Shown piece after piece: positions 42,804 to 50,729 of a stretch of DNA of 54,239 nucleotides. Every line of letters starts with the position of its first letter. The stretch's first letter is position 1. Source of the stretch: Ignavibacteria bacterium. Lineage in GTDB: Bacteria > Bacteroidota > Ignavibacteria > Tepidaquicellales > OLB5. The notes beneath the pieces are model-generated. The model ran no database searches, was not told the DNA's origin, and saw only the letters and a list, made by a program, of their open reading frames with translations. The DNA is taken from positions 1 through 54,239 of the forward strand of contig JACSRQ010000156.1 of NCBI GenBank assembly GCA_014879675.1, written 5' to 3'. Made by a program: the position numbers and the translations under genes.

Positions 42804-43721
42804 TCAATTAGATTTTGAGTTATTGATTTGTTTACTGAATGTTACAGGAGATGGCAGAACCGTTTTTATAACTACTTTCACAGTATCATTTACAGTGTAA
42901 AATGCTGTTGGATATGAGTCAGTTAACTTACCCATTTCTTCATCAGGGATGTTTCTTATTTCAAAATCAGGCTTGAAACTTTTTTCAAATGAAAGCCTGT
43001 CCTTTTCTTCTCCGGTTGCAAGAACCAAAACACTATCAACGATATTTTTATTGTGAATAAACTGTCGTAAATTTTCTATTGAATTCCAGCAGTGCGGACA
43101 TGTATAAGAAAAGCAAAAAACTAAATATTTCCTGTCGGGTGTAGTATCGATATATTTCGAAAGTTCAGTATCCTTTATGCTCGAATCCTGAAAGTCATGA
43201 GATTGTCTGTTGAATTTCAGATAACCAGGCAGGTTAAATGTATATCCGGCAATGAATATTGAAATGCACATGACCGAAAGCACCAGCCGTTTTTTCAGAA
43301 TTGATTTGGTAAAGCCGACACTGGGGTATTTGATCCAAACTATAAGTGACATAGATAGTAAAACAAAATTCCTAATGAATGAATAAACCGGAGATATATT
43401 GACATGAATCAATGTTCCGAAACATCCGCAATCGTTTATTCCATGAAAAAAATGAGCATAACCAAAGGAAACGGTGAAGATGATCAGCAGTATAAATGCG
43501 TATAACGAATTTCGTTTAACATTGATGTTCAGGAGCAAATAAAGTCCCAATAAGATCTCCACGATAGCTATAACCGGTGATAGTACCGTAAAGTATTCAA
43601 AACCATATTGGTATATCAGATAACTGAATGCCGATGTATCTAGAGCTTTTCCTGCGCCAGAGATTATAAAGAAAAGTCCGATTATTGCTGAATACAAATT
43701 CAAAACGCTTTTATCAAACAT
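42804..43721 (-). CDS. MauE/DoxX-like membrane protein fused to a thioredoxin-like domain
   Basis: 305 residues. Four membrane segments in the first ~130 residues and a fifth near 145-162. The pair CGCFG (Cys98, Cys100) lies between segments 3 and 4, as in MauE/DoxX-type redox proteins. A periplasmic thioredoxin-like domain (about 185-300) has the active site CPHC (Cys208, Cys211) in CFSYTCPHCWNSIE. The MauE part would exchange electrons across the membrane with the thioredoxin part. The next gene, seven bases away, encodes a Cys-rich lipoprotein, so a dedicated disulfide-forming or -isomerising role is likely. The gene lies between repeat copies D and E. Confidence 0.85.
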   Translation of the reverse strand: MFDKSVLNLYSAIIGLFFIISGAGKALDTSAFSYLIYQYGFEYFTVLSPVIAIVEILLGLYLLLNINVKRNSLYAFILLIIFTVSFGYAHFFHGINDCGCFGTLIHVNISPVYSFIRNFVLLSMSLIVWIKYPSVGFTKSILKKRLVLSVMCISIFIAGYTFNLPGYLKFNRQSHDFQDSSIKDTELSKYIDTTPDRKYLVFCFSYTCPHCWNSIENLRQFIHNKNIVDSVLVLATGEEKDRLSFEKSFKPDFEIRNIPDEEMGKLTDSYPTAFYTVNDTVKVVIKTVLPSPVTFSKQINNSKSN

Positions 43722-43760
43722 GGTTGTTTGTTATAATTTATTTTATGTTTAGTATCCTTT

Positions 43761-43848
43761 CCTCCATTCCCTCTCCTTTTTACAGGAGAGGGCAAACATA
43801 TATCATTTTCATGGAGGTTCGGGGGTAAAGCTATTTATTTAAAATTCC
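43761..43848 (-). repeat. dispersed repeat, copy E
   Basis: CCTCCATTCCCTCTCCT, TTTTT, ACAGGAGAGGG, spacer, TGGAGG, TTC, GGGGGTAAAGCTATTTATTT. The minus strand of the right end reads GGA ATT TTA AAT AAA TAG (Gly-Ile-Leu-Asn-Lys-stop), a degenerate tail stub. It lies 39 bases before the start of the MauE-thioredoxin gene. Confidence 0.8.
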
Positions 43849-43858
43849 ACCATTCTCG

Positions 43859-43877
43859 CCTGCCTGCGGCAGGCAGG
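43859..43877. repeat. perfect GC-rich palindrome
   Basis: CCTGCCTG-CGG-CAGGCAGG, an 8-bp perfect stem with a three-base loop between repeat copy E and the gene at 43970. Similar in core to the insert in the tRNA remnant at 3464-3492. Confidence 0.7.
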
Positions 43878-43969
43878 GGATTTCTGATTAAGCGATGATA
43901 TCACTTAATCATCAACATTTATTTTTGTATCTGTGTAACTCTCTGTGTAGTTTATCAAACAGTGAATGT

Positions 43970-44824
43970 TTAGAACGAATATCCTAGTCCAAAACCGATG
44001 CTGCCAATGGGAACAGTTGAGCTTTCATCACCTTTATCACCCCAACCTGAGGCAAATCCTACACCTGCTCCAAGGGTCCATAGAATTGTAAATCCGCTTT
44101 GTTTGCTTGAGAGCTTAATTCTGTTCCCGATCTCAAATTCAAGTCTTATTAATCCTATATCAACTTCCTTTTTCACGCCTTCACCAGTCAAATCATCACC
44201 GCTCATAGAGATCTTCTCAATAGCCAAACCTACAAAGAAACCTTCTACTGCTTTGCCGCCTGTGTATAGCCTCATGTGAGTTCCAATGCCCCAGGCCGAA
44301 AGGGATTCCTTCATCAGCTCAGCTTTTCTTACATCATCCGGATCACCGGTAAATGTGATCGCATTTCTGAGCAGAAATGTCATAAAACTGATCTTTAAAC
44401 CCATGCTGAAACTGCTTGTGAGAGCTCTGTCGTACTCAATATTAGTAAGCAGGGTAGCCAGCCCGAGGGGCTGAAGCGTGAGCGAATTTTCGGCTGTCGG
44501 GATCTTCTTCTTTTTCTTATTTATTTCAGACTTTAACTTATCAAGTTTGATTTGTGTGCTGTCAATTTCAACTTTTTTAATTTCTTCCTTTTTAATTACT
44601 ATTTCTTCCTTGGTTATTTTCTTAACTTCATTCATCTTAAAGAAAAAAGTGTTCCCGTCTTTAGTCTGGATCTTTATTGATTCTTCCGGTACCAGTTCCA
44701 GAATTACACCATGTATAATACTGCCGTTCTTAAGATACACTACATCCTCATACTGCTGGGCAAAAAGAACTAAAGTTGAAAATGTAAATATTATCGCCGA
44801 TAAGTATAAAATTGCTCTGTTCAT
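43970..44824 (-). CDS. secreted protein, likely outer-membrane beta-barrel
   Basis: 284 residues from the ATG at 44824, which has a strong SD (AAGGAGG) inside the end of the upstream gene; a longer frame to 45010 has no signal peptide and overlaps that gene. Signal peptide MNRAILYLSAIIFTFSTLVLFAQ. A small beta domain follows (EDVVYLKNGSIIHGVILELV, KIQTKDGNTFFFKMNEVKKI), of a type common in Bacteroidota. A Lys/Glu-rich helix comes next, then a probable barrel of alternating strands ending IGFGLGYSF. Role unknown; translation appears coupled to the lipoprotein one base upstream. Confidence 0.75.
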   Translation of the reverse strand: MNRAILYLSAIIFTFSTLVLFAQQYEDVVYLKNGSIIHGVILELVPEESIKIQTKDGNTFFFKMNEVKKITKEEIVIKKEEIKKVEIDSTQIKLDKLKSEINKKKKKIPTAENSLTLQPLGLATLLTNIEYDRALTSSFSMGLKISFMTFLLRNAITFTGDPDDVRKAELMKESLSAWGIGTHMRLYTGGKAVEGFFVGLAIEKISMSGDDLTGEGVKKEVDIGLIRLEFEIGNRIKLSSKQSGFTILWTLGAGVGFASGWGDKGDESSTVPIGSIGFGLGYSF

Positions 44825-44825
44825 T

Positions 44826-45506
44826 TTAGTATTCCTCCTTTGTTGTAAAGCTCCATATACTGCCTTCTGTTTCGCCCAGGTAGTTTTTGGCTTTAATTTT
44901 CCAGTAGTATGTTGTGTTTCCCTGAAGTGATGAAAAAACCGTGTGATTAGTGGTATATAGATTGAATGCAACAATGTTTTCCGGAGGATATAATACGTCC
45001 AGGTACACATCGAACGTCAAGTCAGGTGCATCGCATAACCAGCTAAGCTGCGGTCTTAATACAATTCCGGATGCTCCATTTTGGGGAAGAAGATTCACCG
45101 GGGCAGGCGGCAATCCTTGTGCAGTTCTGAATCTCCATATGCTGCTTATTGATTCACCGCTGTCATAACGGGCACGTATCTTCCAGTAGTATATTTTATT
45201 TGAAAGCAGGGGATTCGAAATGAAATAAGATAGATAATTTGTTTCGTCAATAAAATTCAATGGAGGGTTTAATGTATCAAGGAAAATTTGATAAACAACA
45301 CTGTTGACGTTTTGACTGTTAATATTCCAGCTTAAAGAGGTAAGGCACTGAATGTTTGTTTCGCCGTCAAAAGGCTGAGGTGAGTTTATCTCAAGAAATG
45401 ACTGATTGCCATTTCCGTCCCCATCACCATCGGAGACATTTATTTCACATGAAAACTGAAATATAACAAAGATAAATAGTAATGAAGTGCAAAATATTTT
45501 TTTCAT
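44826..45506 (-). CDS. lipoprotein with two Fn3-like domains
   Basis: 226 residues: signal peptide and lipobox QFSC (Cys20), an acidic Gly/Asp linker (VSDGDGDGNGNQ), then two modules of the same plan (SPQPFDGETNIQCLTSLSWN ... YYWKIRARYDSGESISSIW; PVNLLPQNGASGIVLRPQLS ... YYWKIKAKNYLGETEGSIW). These resemble the Fn3-like insert of the T9SS protein at 39589-41916. A strong SD (CGGAGGAATTATG) starts it. It forms a two-gene unit with the barrel protein downstream. Confidence 0.8.
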   Translation of the reverse strand: MKKIFCTSLLFIFVIFQFSCEINVSDGDGDGNGNQSFLEINSPQPFDGETNIQCLTSLSWNINSQNVNSVVYQIFLDTLNPPLNFIDETNYLSYFISNPLLSNKIYYWKIRARYDSGESISSIWRFRTAQGLPPAPVNLLPQNGASGIVLRPQLSWLCDAPDLTFDVYLDVLYPPENIVAFNLYTTNHTVFSSLQGNTTYYWKIKAKNYLGETEGSIWSFTTKEEY

Positions 45507-45566
45507 AATTCCTCCGAGTTATTTTTTACATCGTTTAAGATATTTCGATAGCTGGTTTAATACTAT

Positions 45567-45812
45567 TCAAACCACGGCATGTTTTGAATTTTTTGTGTGT
45601 TTTCTTTTCTTAATTACTGCTGCTTTGATCTTCTCTCTGATCTCAGGGGTATCTTTATAATCATGCTCTTTTATGATTATTTTTTTCCCTGTAAGATGTG
45701 CTATAACCATTTCATTCAATACATCATAGTCTTCATTCTCACATTTCCATGCACAGCCGCCTGCTGGGTCGAATATCATACAGTCAAAAAAGTACATAGA
45801 TTTCCTGTTCAT
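45567..45812 (-). CDS. small DUF1059-like protein
   Basis: 81 residues, no signal peptide, cytoplasmic. The pattern FDCMIFDPAGGCAWKCENED, then MVIAHL, EHDYKDTPEIREKIKAAV resembles DUF1059 proteins (paired Cys, a His-bearing helix, EIREKIKAAI tail), although the family assignment is weak. It is a tandem paralogue of the gene at 45901 (MNxKSxYxF start, KC, DYD, MAHL, EHxYxD). The leader TTAACTGATATG is shared with the T9SS genes starting at 39491 and 41916. Confidence 0.55.
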   Translation of the reverse strand: MNRKSMYFFDCMIFDPAGGCAWKCENEDYDVLNEMVIAHLTGKKIIIKEHDYKDTPEIREKIKAAVIKKRKHTKNSKHAVV

Positions 45813-45900
45813 ATCAGTTAAGGATATGTTTAATTATAACTTATCAGTTTATCAAGCTTACTTAAGGGTTTTCAGAATTACCTTTCAGCCGATTTACTTG

Positions 45901-46155
45901 TCACTCGGAAATTGTACCGTAATTTATTAAATAATCGTCAACATCTGCTTCTACGTTTAAATTTGGGCAATCCTGGTAGTGATGTTCTGCGATTTCTTTT
46001 GGCTTTCGCTGCATCAAGTGTGCCATAGCCCCGGCTTTAACTGAATCGTAGTCAACGGATTCAATATCAAAACTACATTTTTTCGTATCGAGATAATCAC
46101 TCCGTTTGCTGTGAAAGTTTGCACAGTTAAATTTGTACGTTGATTTTTCATTCAT
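45901..46155 (-). CDS. small DUF1059-like protein, paralogue
   Basis: 84 residues; tandem copy of the 45567 gene, 88 bases upstream of it in the same orientation. Shared positions: MNEKSTYKFNC, KKCSFDIESVDYD, AMAHLMQRK, AEHHYQDCPN; the C-terminus differs. On the minus strand TAATTTTG (46199-46192) could be a -7 element but lacks a clear -33 partner. Function unknown. Confidence 0.5.
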   Translation of the reverse strand: MNEKSTYKFNCANFHSKRSDYLDTKKCSFDIESVDYDSVKAGAMAHLMQRKPKEIAEHHYQDCPNLNVEADVDDYLINYGTISE

Positions 46156-46263
46156 GATGGCTTGTATTAATTAGTGTCGGAATTGACATAACAAAATTAA
46201 GTGTATTACAGATATAATGTTAAAGAAAAGATAACAGAAATTCATTGCATTTCACCCCCTATT

Positions 46264-46295
46264 ACGGTATATTTTGACTGAAAAATACCGTTTTT
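46264..46295 (+). terminator. hairpin with T-run upstream of gene 46373
   Basis: ACGGTAT (46264-46270) / ATACCGT (46285-46291) with five T. No plus-strand gene lies upstream, so it could be an attenuator or 5' UTR element of the following gene, or a chance structure. Confidence 0.35.
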
Positions 46296-46372
46296 GAGTG
46301 TTTTCTTGAGAAAGAAAGCCATTAGAGCAGCCTGAAATTTCATTACGATAATTAATCAATTAGGTTAATAAT

Positions 46373-47860
46373 ATGGAATACAAGAAGCTGTATCTGATAC
46401 TCCAAACATTCAATAAAGAAGATATCTCAGATTTTAAAAGATTCATCAATTCTCCATTTTATAATCAAAATGAAAATGTTCAAAAACTCTTTAGCGTGAT
46501 TTCCGCATATCACCCTGATTACAGCTCACGAAATTTAACCGCAGAAAAGTTTCATAATATTATCAGTCCCGGTACTCCTGTAAACAATGGAAGTATAAAT
46601 AATCTGATTACTAAGATCATTAACCTGGCTGAAAAGTATCTTGTTGTAAAAGCTTTTGAAAAGAATGAAACTATATCCAATAGGCTGCTGCTGCAGGAAT
46701 ATGATAAAAGAAAGCTTGATACAAGGTTTGCTTCGGCACTAACTAAAATCAAACAGGATCTTAAAAAGCAGAAAATACTTGATGAAACATATTATGAAAA
46801 TATGTATCATCTCAGCGAGATCGAAATGTCTTTCAATAAAAGAAGGAAACCGCTAGGAAAGCTTAAGGCGGAGTTTGACAGAGGATTGATCACAATGCAA
46901 TACCTGCTTTATAGTTTTTTTCTCAGGTTATTGCATGACCAGATAAGGCTGTTTGATTCCGAACTTACGGTAAAACTCGATGAGAATAATCTGTGGGTCA
47001 AAAAAACCGCGGCAAATATCCTGCAGTATTCACATACCCTGCCATATAACCTGCTGATGGATATTTACCAGCGCACACTGAAGTATGCCGAGTTTAAAGA
47101 GGACTATGATATCGATGAATCCATTAACTTGATCTTTGATAATAAGGATTTCCTTCCTGCAGATAAGCTTAAATTTATCTTGTCGCCCGTGTACAATCAC
47201 TGCAAGGATAAGGAATTTGCCGGTGATAAAAGCTATGGTTTAAAAAGCCTGAAGATCATTAAGTTGATGGTAGAAAAGAACCTTATGCTTGATGTTAATG
47301 GTACTATAAGCGACCATGAATATGTTAATTTTTCTTCTGCTGCAGTTAAAGAAAAAGATTATGAATGGGCTGATGATTTTACAGAAAAGTTCAGAAAACA
47401 TGTTTCCGAAGATAGAAGAGAAGACTCATATAACTATAATAAGGCTGTAATAAATTATATCCGCGGCTGTGATGAAAATAAAAAAGTGTATTTTGAAGCA
47501 GCTCTTAAATACCTCACAAAAGTGAACGCACCTGATTTTTATTATAAAACGAGGATATTCCTGCTTTCGCTGAATATATTCTACGAGCTGCGTGAAACGG
47601 ATACACTTATCTCGCTGGTTGATTCATTCAAACATTACCTGAGCGCACATAAGAAAGAAATACCTCCTGCACTGGAGGAAAGATACCTGAACTTCGCGAA
47701 TTTTCTGATTAGGCTTGTCAATCTTTCTGAAAAACCGCAGCTGCTAAATGCGATTAAGCTGAAAAACAGCATCATGGAAAAGGAACGAGTGGAGTTTAAA
47801 AAGAGGCTTATCGGCAAAACCGACGAAATAATTTCCTCACTGCAGAGTCAGGTTTCCTGA
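46373..47860 (+). CDS. large helical protein, unknown function
   Basis: 495 residues, no signal peptide, almost wholly alpha-helical and rich in Lys, Glu, Asn and Tyr. The start MEYKKLYLILQTFNKEDISDF and the segment RLLLQEYDKRKLDTRF look like a protein-interaction scaffold; a TPR-like solenoid is possible (paired helices such as YNKAVINYIRG, FEAALKYLTKVN). No catalytic motif is seen. It stands alone between divergent small genes and the SIMPL gene. Confidence 0.7.
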   Translation: MEYKKLYLILQTFNKEDISDFKRFINSPFYNQNENVQKLFSVISAYHPDYSSRNLTAEKFHNIISPGTPVNNGSINNLITKIINLAEKYLVVKAFEKNETISNRLLLQEYDKRKLDTRFASALTKIKQDLKKQKILDETYYENMYHLSEIEMSFNKRRKPLGKLKAEFDRGLITMQYLLYSFFLRLLHDQIRLFDSELTVKLDENNLWVKKTAANILQYSHTLPYNLLMDIYQRTLKYAEFKEDYDIDESINLIFDNKDFLPADKLKFILSPVYNHCKDKEFAGDKSYGLKSLKIIKLMVEKNLMLDVNGTISDHEYVNFSSAAVKEKDYEWADDFTEKFRKHVSEDRREDSYNYNKAVINYIRGCDENKKVYFEAALKYLTKVNAPDFYYKTRIFLLSLNIFYELRETDTLISLVDSFKHYLSAHKKEIPPALEERYLNFANFLIRLVNLSEKPQLLNAIKLKNSIMEKERVEFKKRLIGKTDEIISSLQSQVS

Positions 47861-48059
47861 AGTTTTTCTGTTGTGAATAGTACTGAAGAGCGTTTGCTCT
47901 GTTATACACAAGTAAAGTTTATTATTAATTTGAGAGTGTTCTGAAACAGCAGTTTTTTCGAAAACAACCCGATACTATTCATATGCTTCTCCTTGTGAAT
48001 GAAAGCATAATATTTTTTTTAATCAGAATTAAACTATCTAAAACTAAAATTCAATTACA

Positions 48060-48746
48060 ATGTTCAGGGTGAAAGCAACAGCAGTGTTATTGTTAATATC
48101 CACATTTGTTTTATTTGGGCAGGATAAACCCCCGGTTATCGAAGTAACCGGCAATGCGGAAATCAATATTGAACCGGATCTGATGGAAATGACAGTAAAT
48201 ATAAATGTGGAAAATGATGATCTTGCTTCTGCAAAAAAGATGAACGATGAATCAACTTCCAAAGTTCTCGACTTGCTGAAAAAGATCAATATTGAGGATA
48301 AAGATGTAAGGACTTCAGGTGTTAATATGCAAAAAATAAAAGATACCTATAAGAAGACGGTATATTATACCGTTAACAACACTATTGTGTTCAAAACTCC
48401 TTTTATCAATCAGTATGAATTTATCTCACAGGAATTGATAAAAATTGATGATGTATATATACTAAATACACAGCTTACCTCTTCGAAGGCGATTGAAACC
48501 AGGGGGAAAGCCAGGGAAGATGCGCTGCTTGCAGCAAAGAAAAAAGCGGAAGAGATGGCTGCAGTGCTCAATATGTCGCTTGGCAATCCGGTACTGATAA
48601 CAGAAAATCCCGGCTCATATTATCCAAATCCGTTTAACAATATAACTTATAATATGCAGCCTCTGCAGGAAAGTACCAATGAAATTTTCAGATCAGGAAT
48701 GATCAGTATTTCGGCCAGTGTTAAAGTCGTCTTCCTGCTAAAATAA
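48060..48746 (+). CDS. SIMPL (DUF541) domain protein, exported
   Basis: 228 residues. Signal peptide MFRVKATAVLLLISTFVLFGQ, then the SIMPL/DUF541 domain: VIEVTGNAEINIEPDLMEMTVNI (the family VxGxGxxxxxPD opening), KVLDLLKKINIEDKDVRTSGVNMQ and AREDALLAAKKKAEEMAAVLN. Family members are periplasmic or outer-membrane proteins linked to stress or signalling, without a defined activity. Convergent with the GH3 gene, only 11 bases between stops. Confidence 0.88.
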   Translation: MFRVKATAVLLLISTFVLFGQDKPPVIEVTGNAEINIEPDLMEMTVNINVENDDLASAKKMNDESTSKVLDLLKKINIEDKDVRTSGVNMQKIKDTYKKTVYYTVNNTIVFKTPFINQYEFISQELIKIDDVYILNTQLTSSKAIETRGKAREDALLAAKKKAEEMAAVLNMSLGNPVLITENPGSYYPNPFNNITYNMQPLQESTNEIFRSGMISISASVKVVFLLK

Positions 48747-48757
48747 TGACGTCTGAG

Positions 48758-50518
48758 CTATTTTAGTATAGATGTCCCCGTTTTGTGATTCTCATCTATC
48801 GATATTGGTAATTTTCCTTTGAATTTAACCATGCCCGAAATTGCCTTCAATGCTGCGGTTATGGAAAAATCTGAATCACCGTAGGCGCAAATGTATGATG
48901 CGATACCCGGGAATTCTTTTAGCAGGTATGGATTTCCCAATGATACTGCCACTGTGTTCCTGTTTATGGAATTGATATCCTGTATCAGCGAAACATTTGA
49001 TGAAGAAATTGAAATCTTGCCCGTTCCGTATCGTATCTTGGCATAAATAGCAATGATAACCCTGTCGTATGATGCCAGTTCTCCGGTGTTGTTCGCGAGG
49101 AATGGATCCATACCGGATGATGTTGCAGTATAGAAGCTGCACCCCGGGAAATACTCTCCAGCGGTTGATTTTAGAAAACTTGTGTTATCAACATCGCCGC
49201 CTTCACTTATAATCACAATTGCAGTTTTATCGCCATCCTTCTTTTTGAACGGCAGCACATTGTTATCATCTTTAACAAGTGTGATGGATTCATCCGCAAT
49301 TTGCTGAGCTATTGTTCCCGCTTCGCCCGTATTTATTGATTTGTACAGATCTGTTTCATTTACATTCCTGTTTTCAAACAATCCCAGCCATTGTTTGGCT
49401 TTCAGGATCTTTTCAACAGAACGGTCGATGCGTTCGACGGAGATCTCATTATTCAACACAGCGCTTTCAATAGCATTAACCGATTTAACTTCGTCAAGCG
49501 GCATTAGTATAAGGTCAATTCCGGCATTTACACACATTACAGCAACCTGGGAAGTAGAGAAATATTTGGTAATGCCCTTCATGTTAAGTGCATCTGTAAC
49601 AACCAGCCCGTTGAATCCCATTTTGTCTATAAGTAAACCCTGTACTATGGCGGGGGAGAGTGATGCCGGAATATTCGGTGAGCTTTCAAGCTCCGGGAAT
49701 GCCAGGTGCGCTATCATTACCGACATTACATTGTTTTCAATGGCTTTTTTAAAAGGAACAAGTTCTATAGTGTTCATTCGTTCCATTGTGAAATTGAGCT
49801 GGGGCAGGTCATTATGTGAATCTATATCGGTATCGCCGTGACCGGGGAAGTGTTTTGCAGTTGCTATGACCTTGCCATCCTGGAGCCCTTTTATCATTGC
49901 TACCGACATCCTTGAAACCAGATCAGGGTCTTCGCCGAATGAGCGTACGTTTATTATAGGATTTTTCGGATTATTGTTCACATCGCAAACAGGCGAGTAG
50001 TTCTGGTGCACTCCCATCAGCCGCGTTTCATTTGCTATCTCTTTTCCCATTTTGTAACACAGGTCGGGATTATCGGCAGCGCCAATAGCCATGTTGGTTG
50101 GAAACAAAGCGCCATCTGTAACACGCATCCTTGTTCCTCTTTCAAAATCTGAACTAATTAGAAGGGGTACCTCTGAAAATGACTGCAGTTTGTTTGATAG
50201 CGCTGCATAATCAGAGCTGCTTCCCTTGAAAAAAATAAAGCCGCCAACTTTAAGGTCTTCGCAAAGCCTTTTTGCCTTTTTGAAGTCTGCAGAACCTTCA
50301 GAAAAATTTTCAGGAATTATGTTCGCAACGATCATCTGTGCGATCTTTTCCCTGAGTGTCATTTCCTGGAGCATCTTCTTTACCTTTTCATCTGTTGTTT
50401 TAGAAAAGGGGTAATCCCTGTTTTCAGAACCGGACTCATGTTTGGAATGATTCTTATTGGTGGCAACACACGAAAAACAAATTAATACCAGGATTGCGGC
50501 TGAAGTGGCTATTTTCAT
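48758..50518 (-). CDS. beta-N-acetylhexosaminidase-like GH3 lipoprotein
   Basis: 586 residues. Lipobox ICFSC (Cys17). The GH3 N-terminal domain contains the NagZ-type motif KHFPGHGDTDIDSHNDLP (222-239), whose His is typical of the general acid in this subgroup, and nucleophile Asp309 in VTDALNMKG. A GH3 C-terminal domain covers about 395-580. It removes N-acetylglucosamine from muropeptides or other glycans. Unlike cytoplasmic NagZ it is lipidated, so it acts in the envelope. A perfect inverted repeat lies 15 bases before the start. Confidence 0.88.
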   Translation of the reverse strand: MKIATSAAILVLICFSCVATNKNHSKHESGSENRDYPFSKTTDEKVKKMLQEMTLREKIAQMIVANIIPENFSEGSADFKKAKRLCEDLKVGGFIFFKGSSSDYAALSNKLQSFSEVPLLISSDFERGTRMRVTDGALFPTNMAIGAADNPDLCYKMGKEIANETRLMGVHQNYSPVCDVNNNPKNPIINVRSFGEDPDLVSRMSVAMIKGLQDGKVIATAKHFPGHGDTDIDSHNDLPQLNFTMERMNTIELVPFKKAIENNVMSVMIAHLAFPELESSPNIPASLSPAIVQGLLIDKMGFNGLVVTDALNMKGITKYFSTSQVAVMCVNAGIDLILMPLDEVKSVNAIESAVLNNEISVERIDRSVEKILKAKQWLGLFENRNVNETDLYKSINTGEAGTIAQQIADESITLVKDDNNVLPFKKKDGDKTAIVIISEGGDVDNTSFLKSTAGEYFPGCSFYTATSSGMDPFLANNTGELASYDRVIIAIYAKIRYGTGKISISSSNVSLIQDINSINRNTVAVSLGNPYLLKEFPGIASYICAYGDSDFSITAALKAISGMVKFKGKLPISIDENHKTGTSILK

Positions 50519-50532
50519 TCTTTTCTATGGGT

Positions 50533-50547
50533 AATTTGTTACAAATT
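50533..50547. promoter_or_regulatory. inverted repeat upstream of the GH3 gene
   Basis: AATTTGT-T-ACAAATT is a perfect 7-1-7 palindrome, with a related half-site ACAAATTT at 50573-50580. On the minus strand it overlaps TAAATTTG (50549-50542), a possible -7 element, though the nearest TTG is 24 bases upstream. It could be an operator on the GH3 promoter. Confidence 0.35.
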
Positions 50548-50702
50548 TAACACATTTTTATTTGAATTGGTAACAAATTTGCAATAATCTGAACTTTTGT
50601 TAAGGAAATAATAGCGATTTACAGTAACCAATTCCTGTATTGACATAGTGTTTTAAGTTAGTTAATTTATGGTAATCACACAATCCAGTTTCATCAATTA
50701 AA

Positions 50703-50718
50703 ATCCGCAATAGCGGAT
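50703..50718 (+). promoter_or_regulatory. hairpin directly before the SD of gene 50730
   Basis: ATCCGC-AATA-GCGGAT, a perfect 6-bp stem, ends three bases before the purine-rich SD GGGGGAAAG. It may stabilise the 5' end of the message or tune initiation. Confidence 0.4.
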
Positions 50719-50729
50719 AAGGGGGAAAG

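Noticed and set aside
35921-43848. Integron cassette array with attC sites
   Set aside because: The repeats are palindromic and between genes, but lack the RYYYAAC/GTTRRRY core sites and no integrase is in the window. Homologous recombination is a simpler model.
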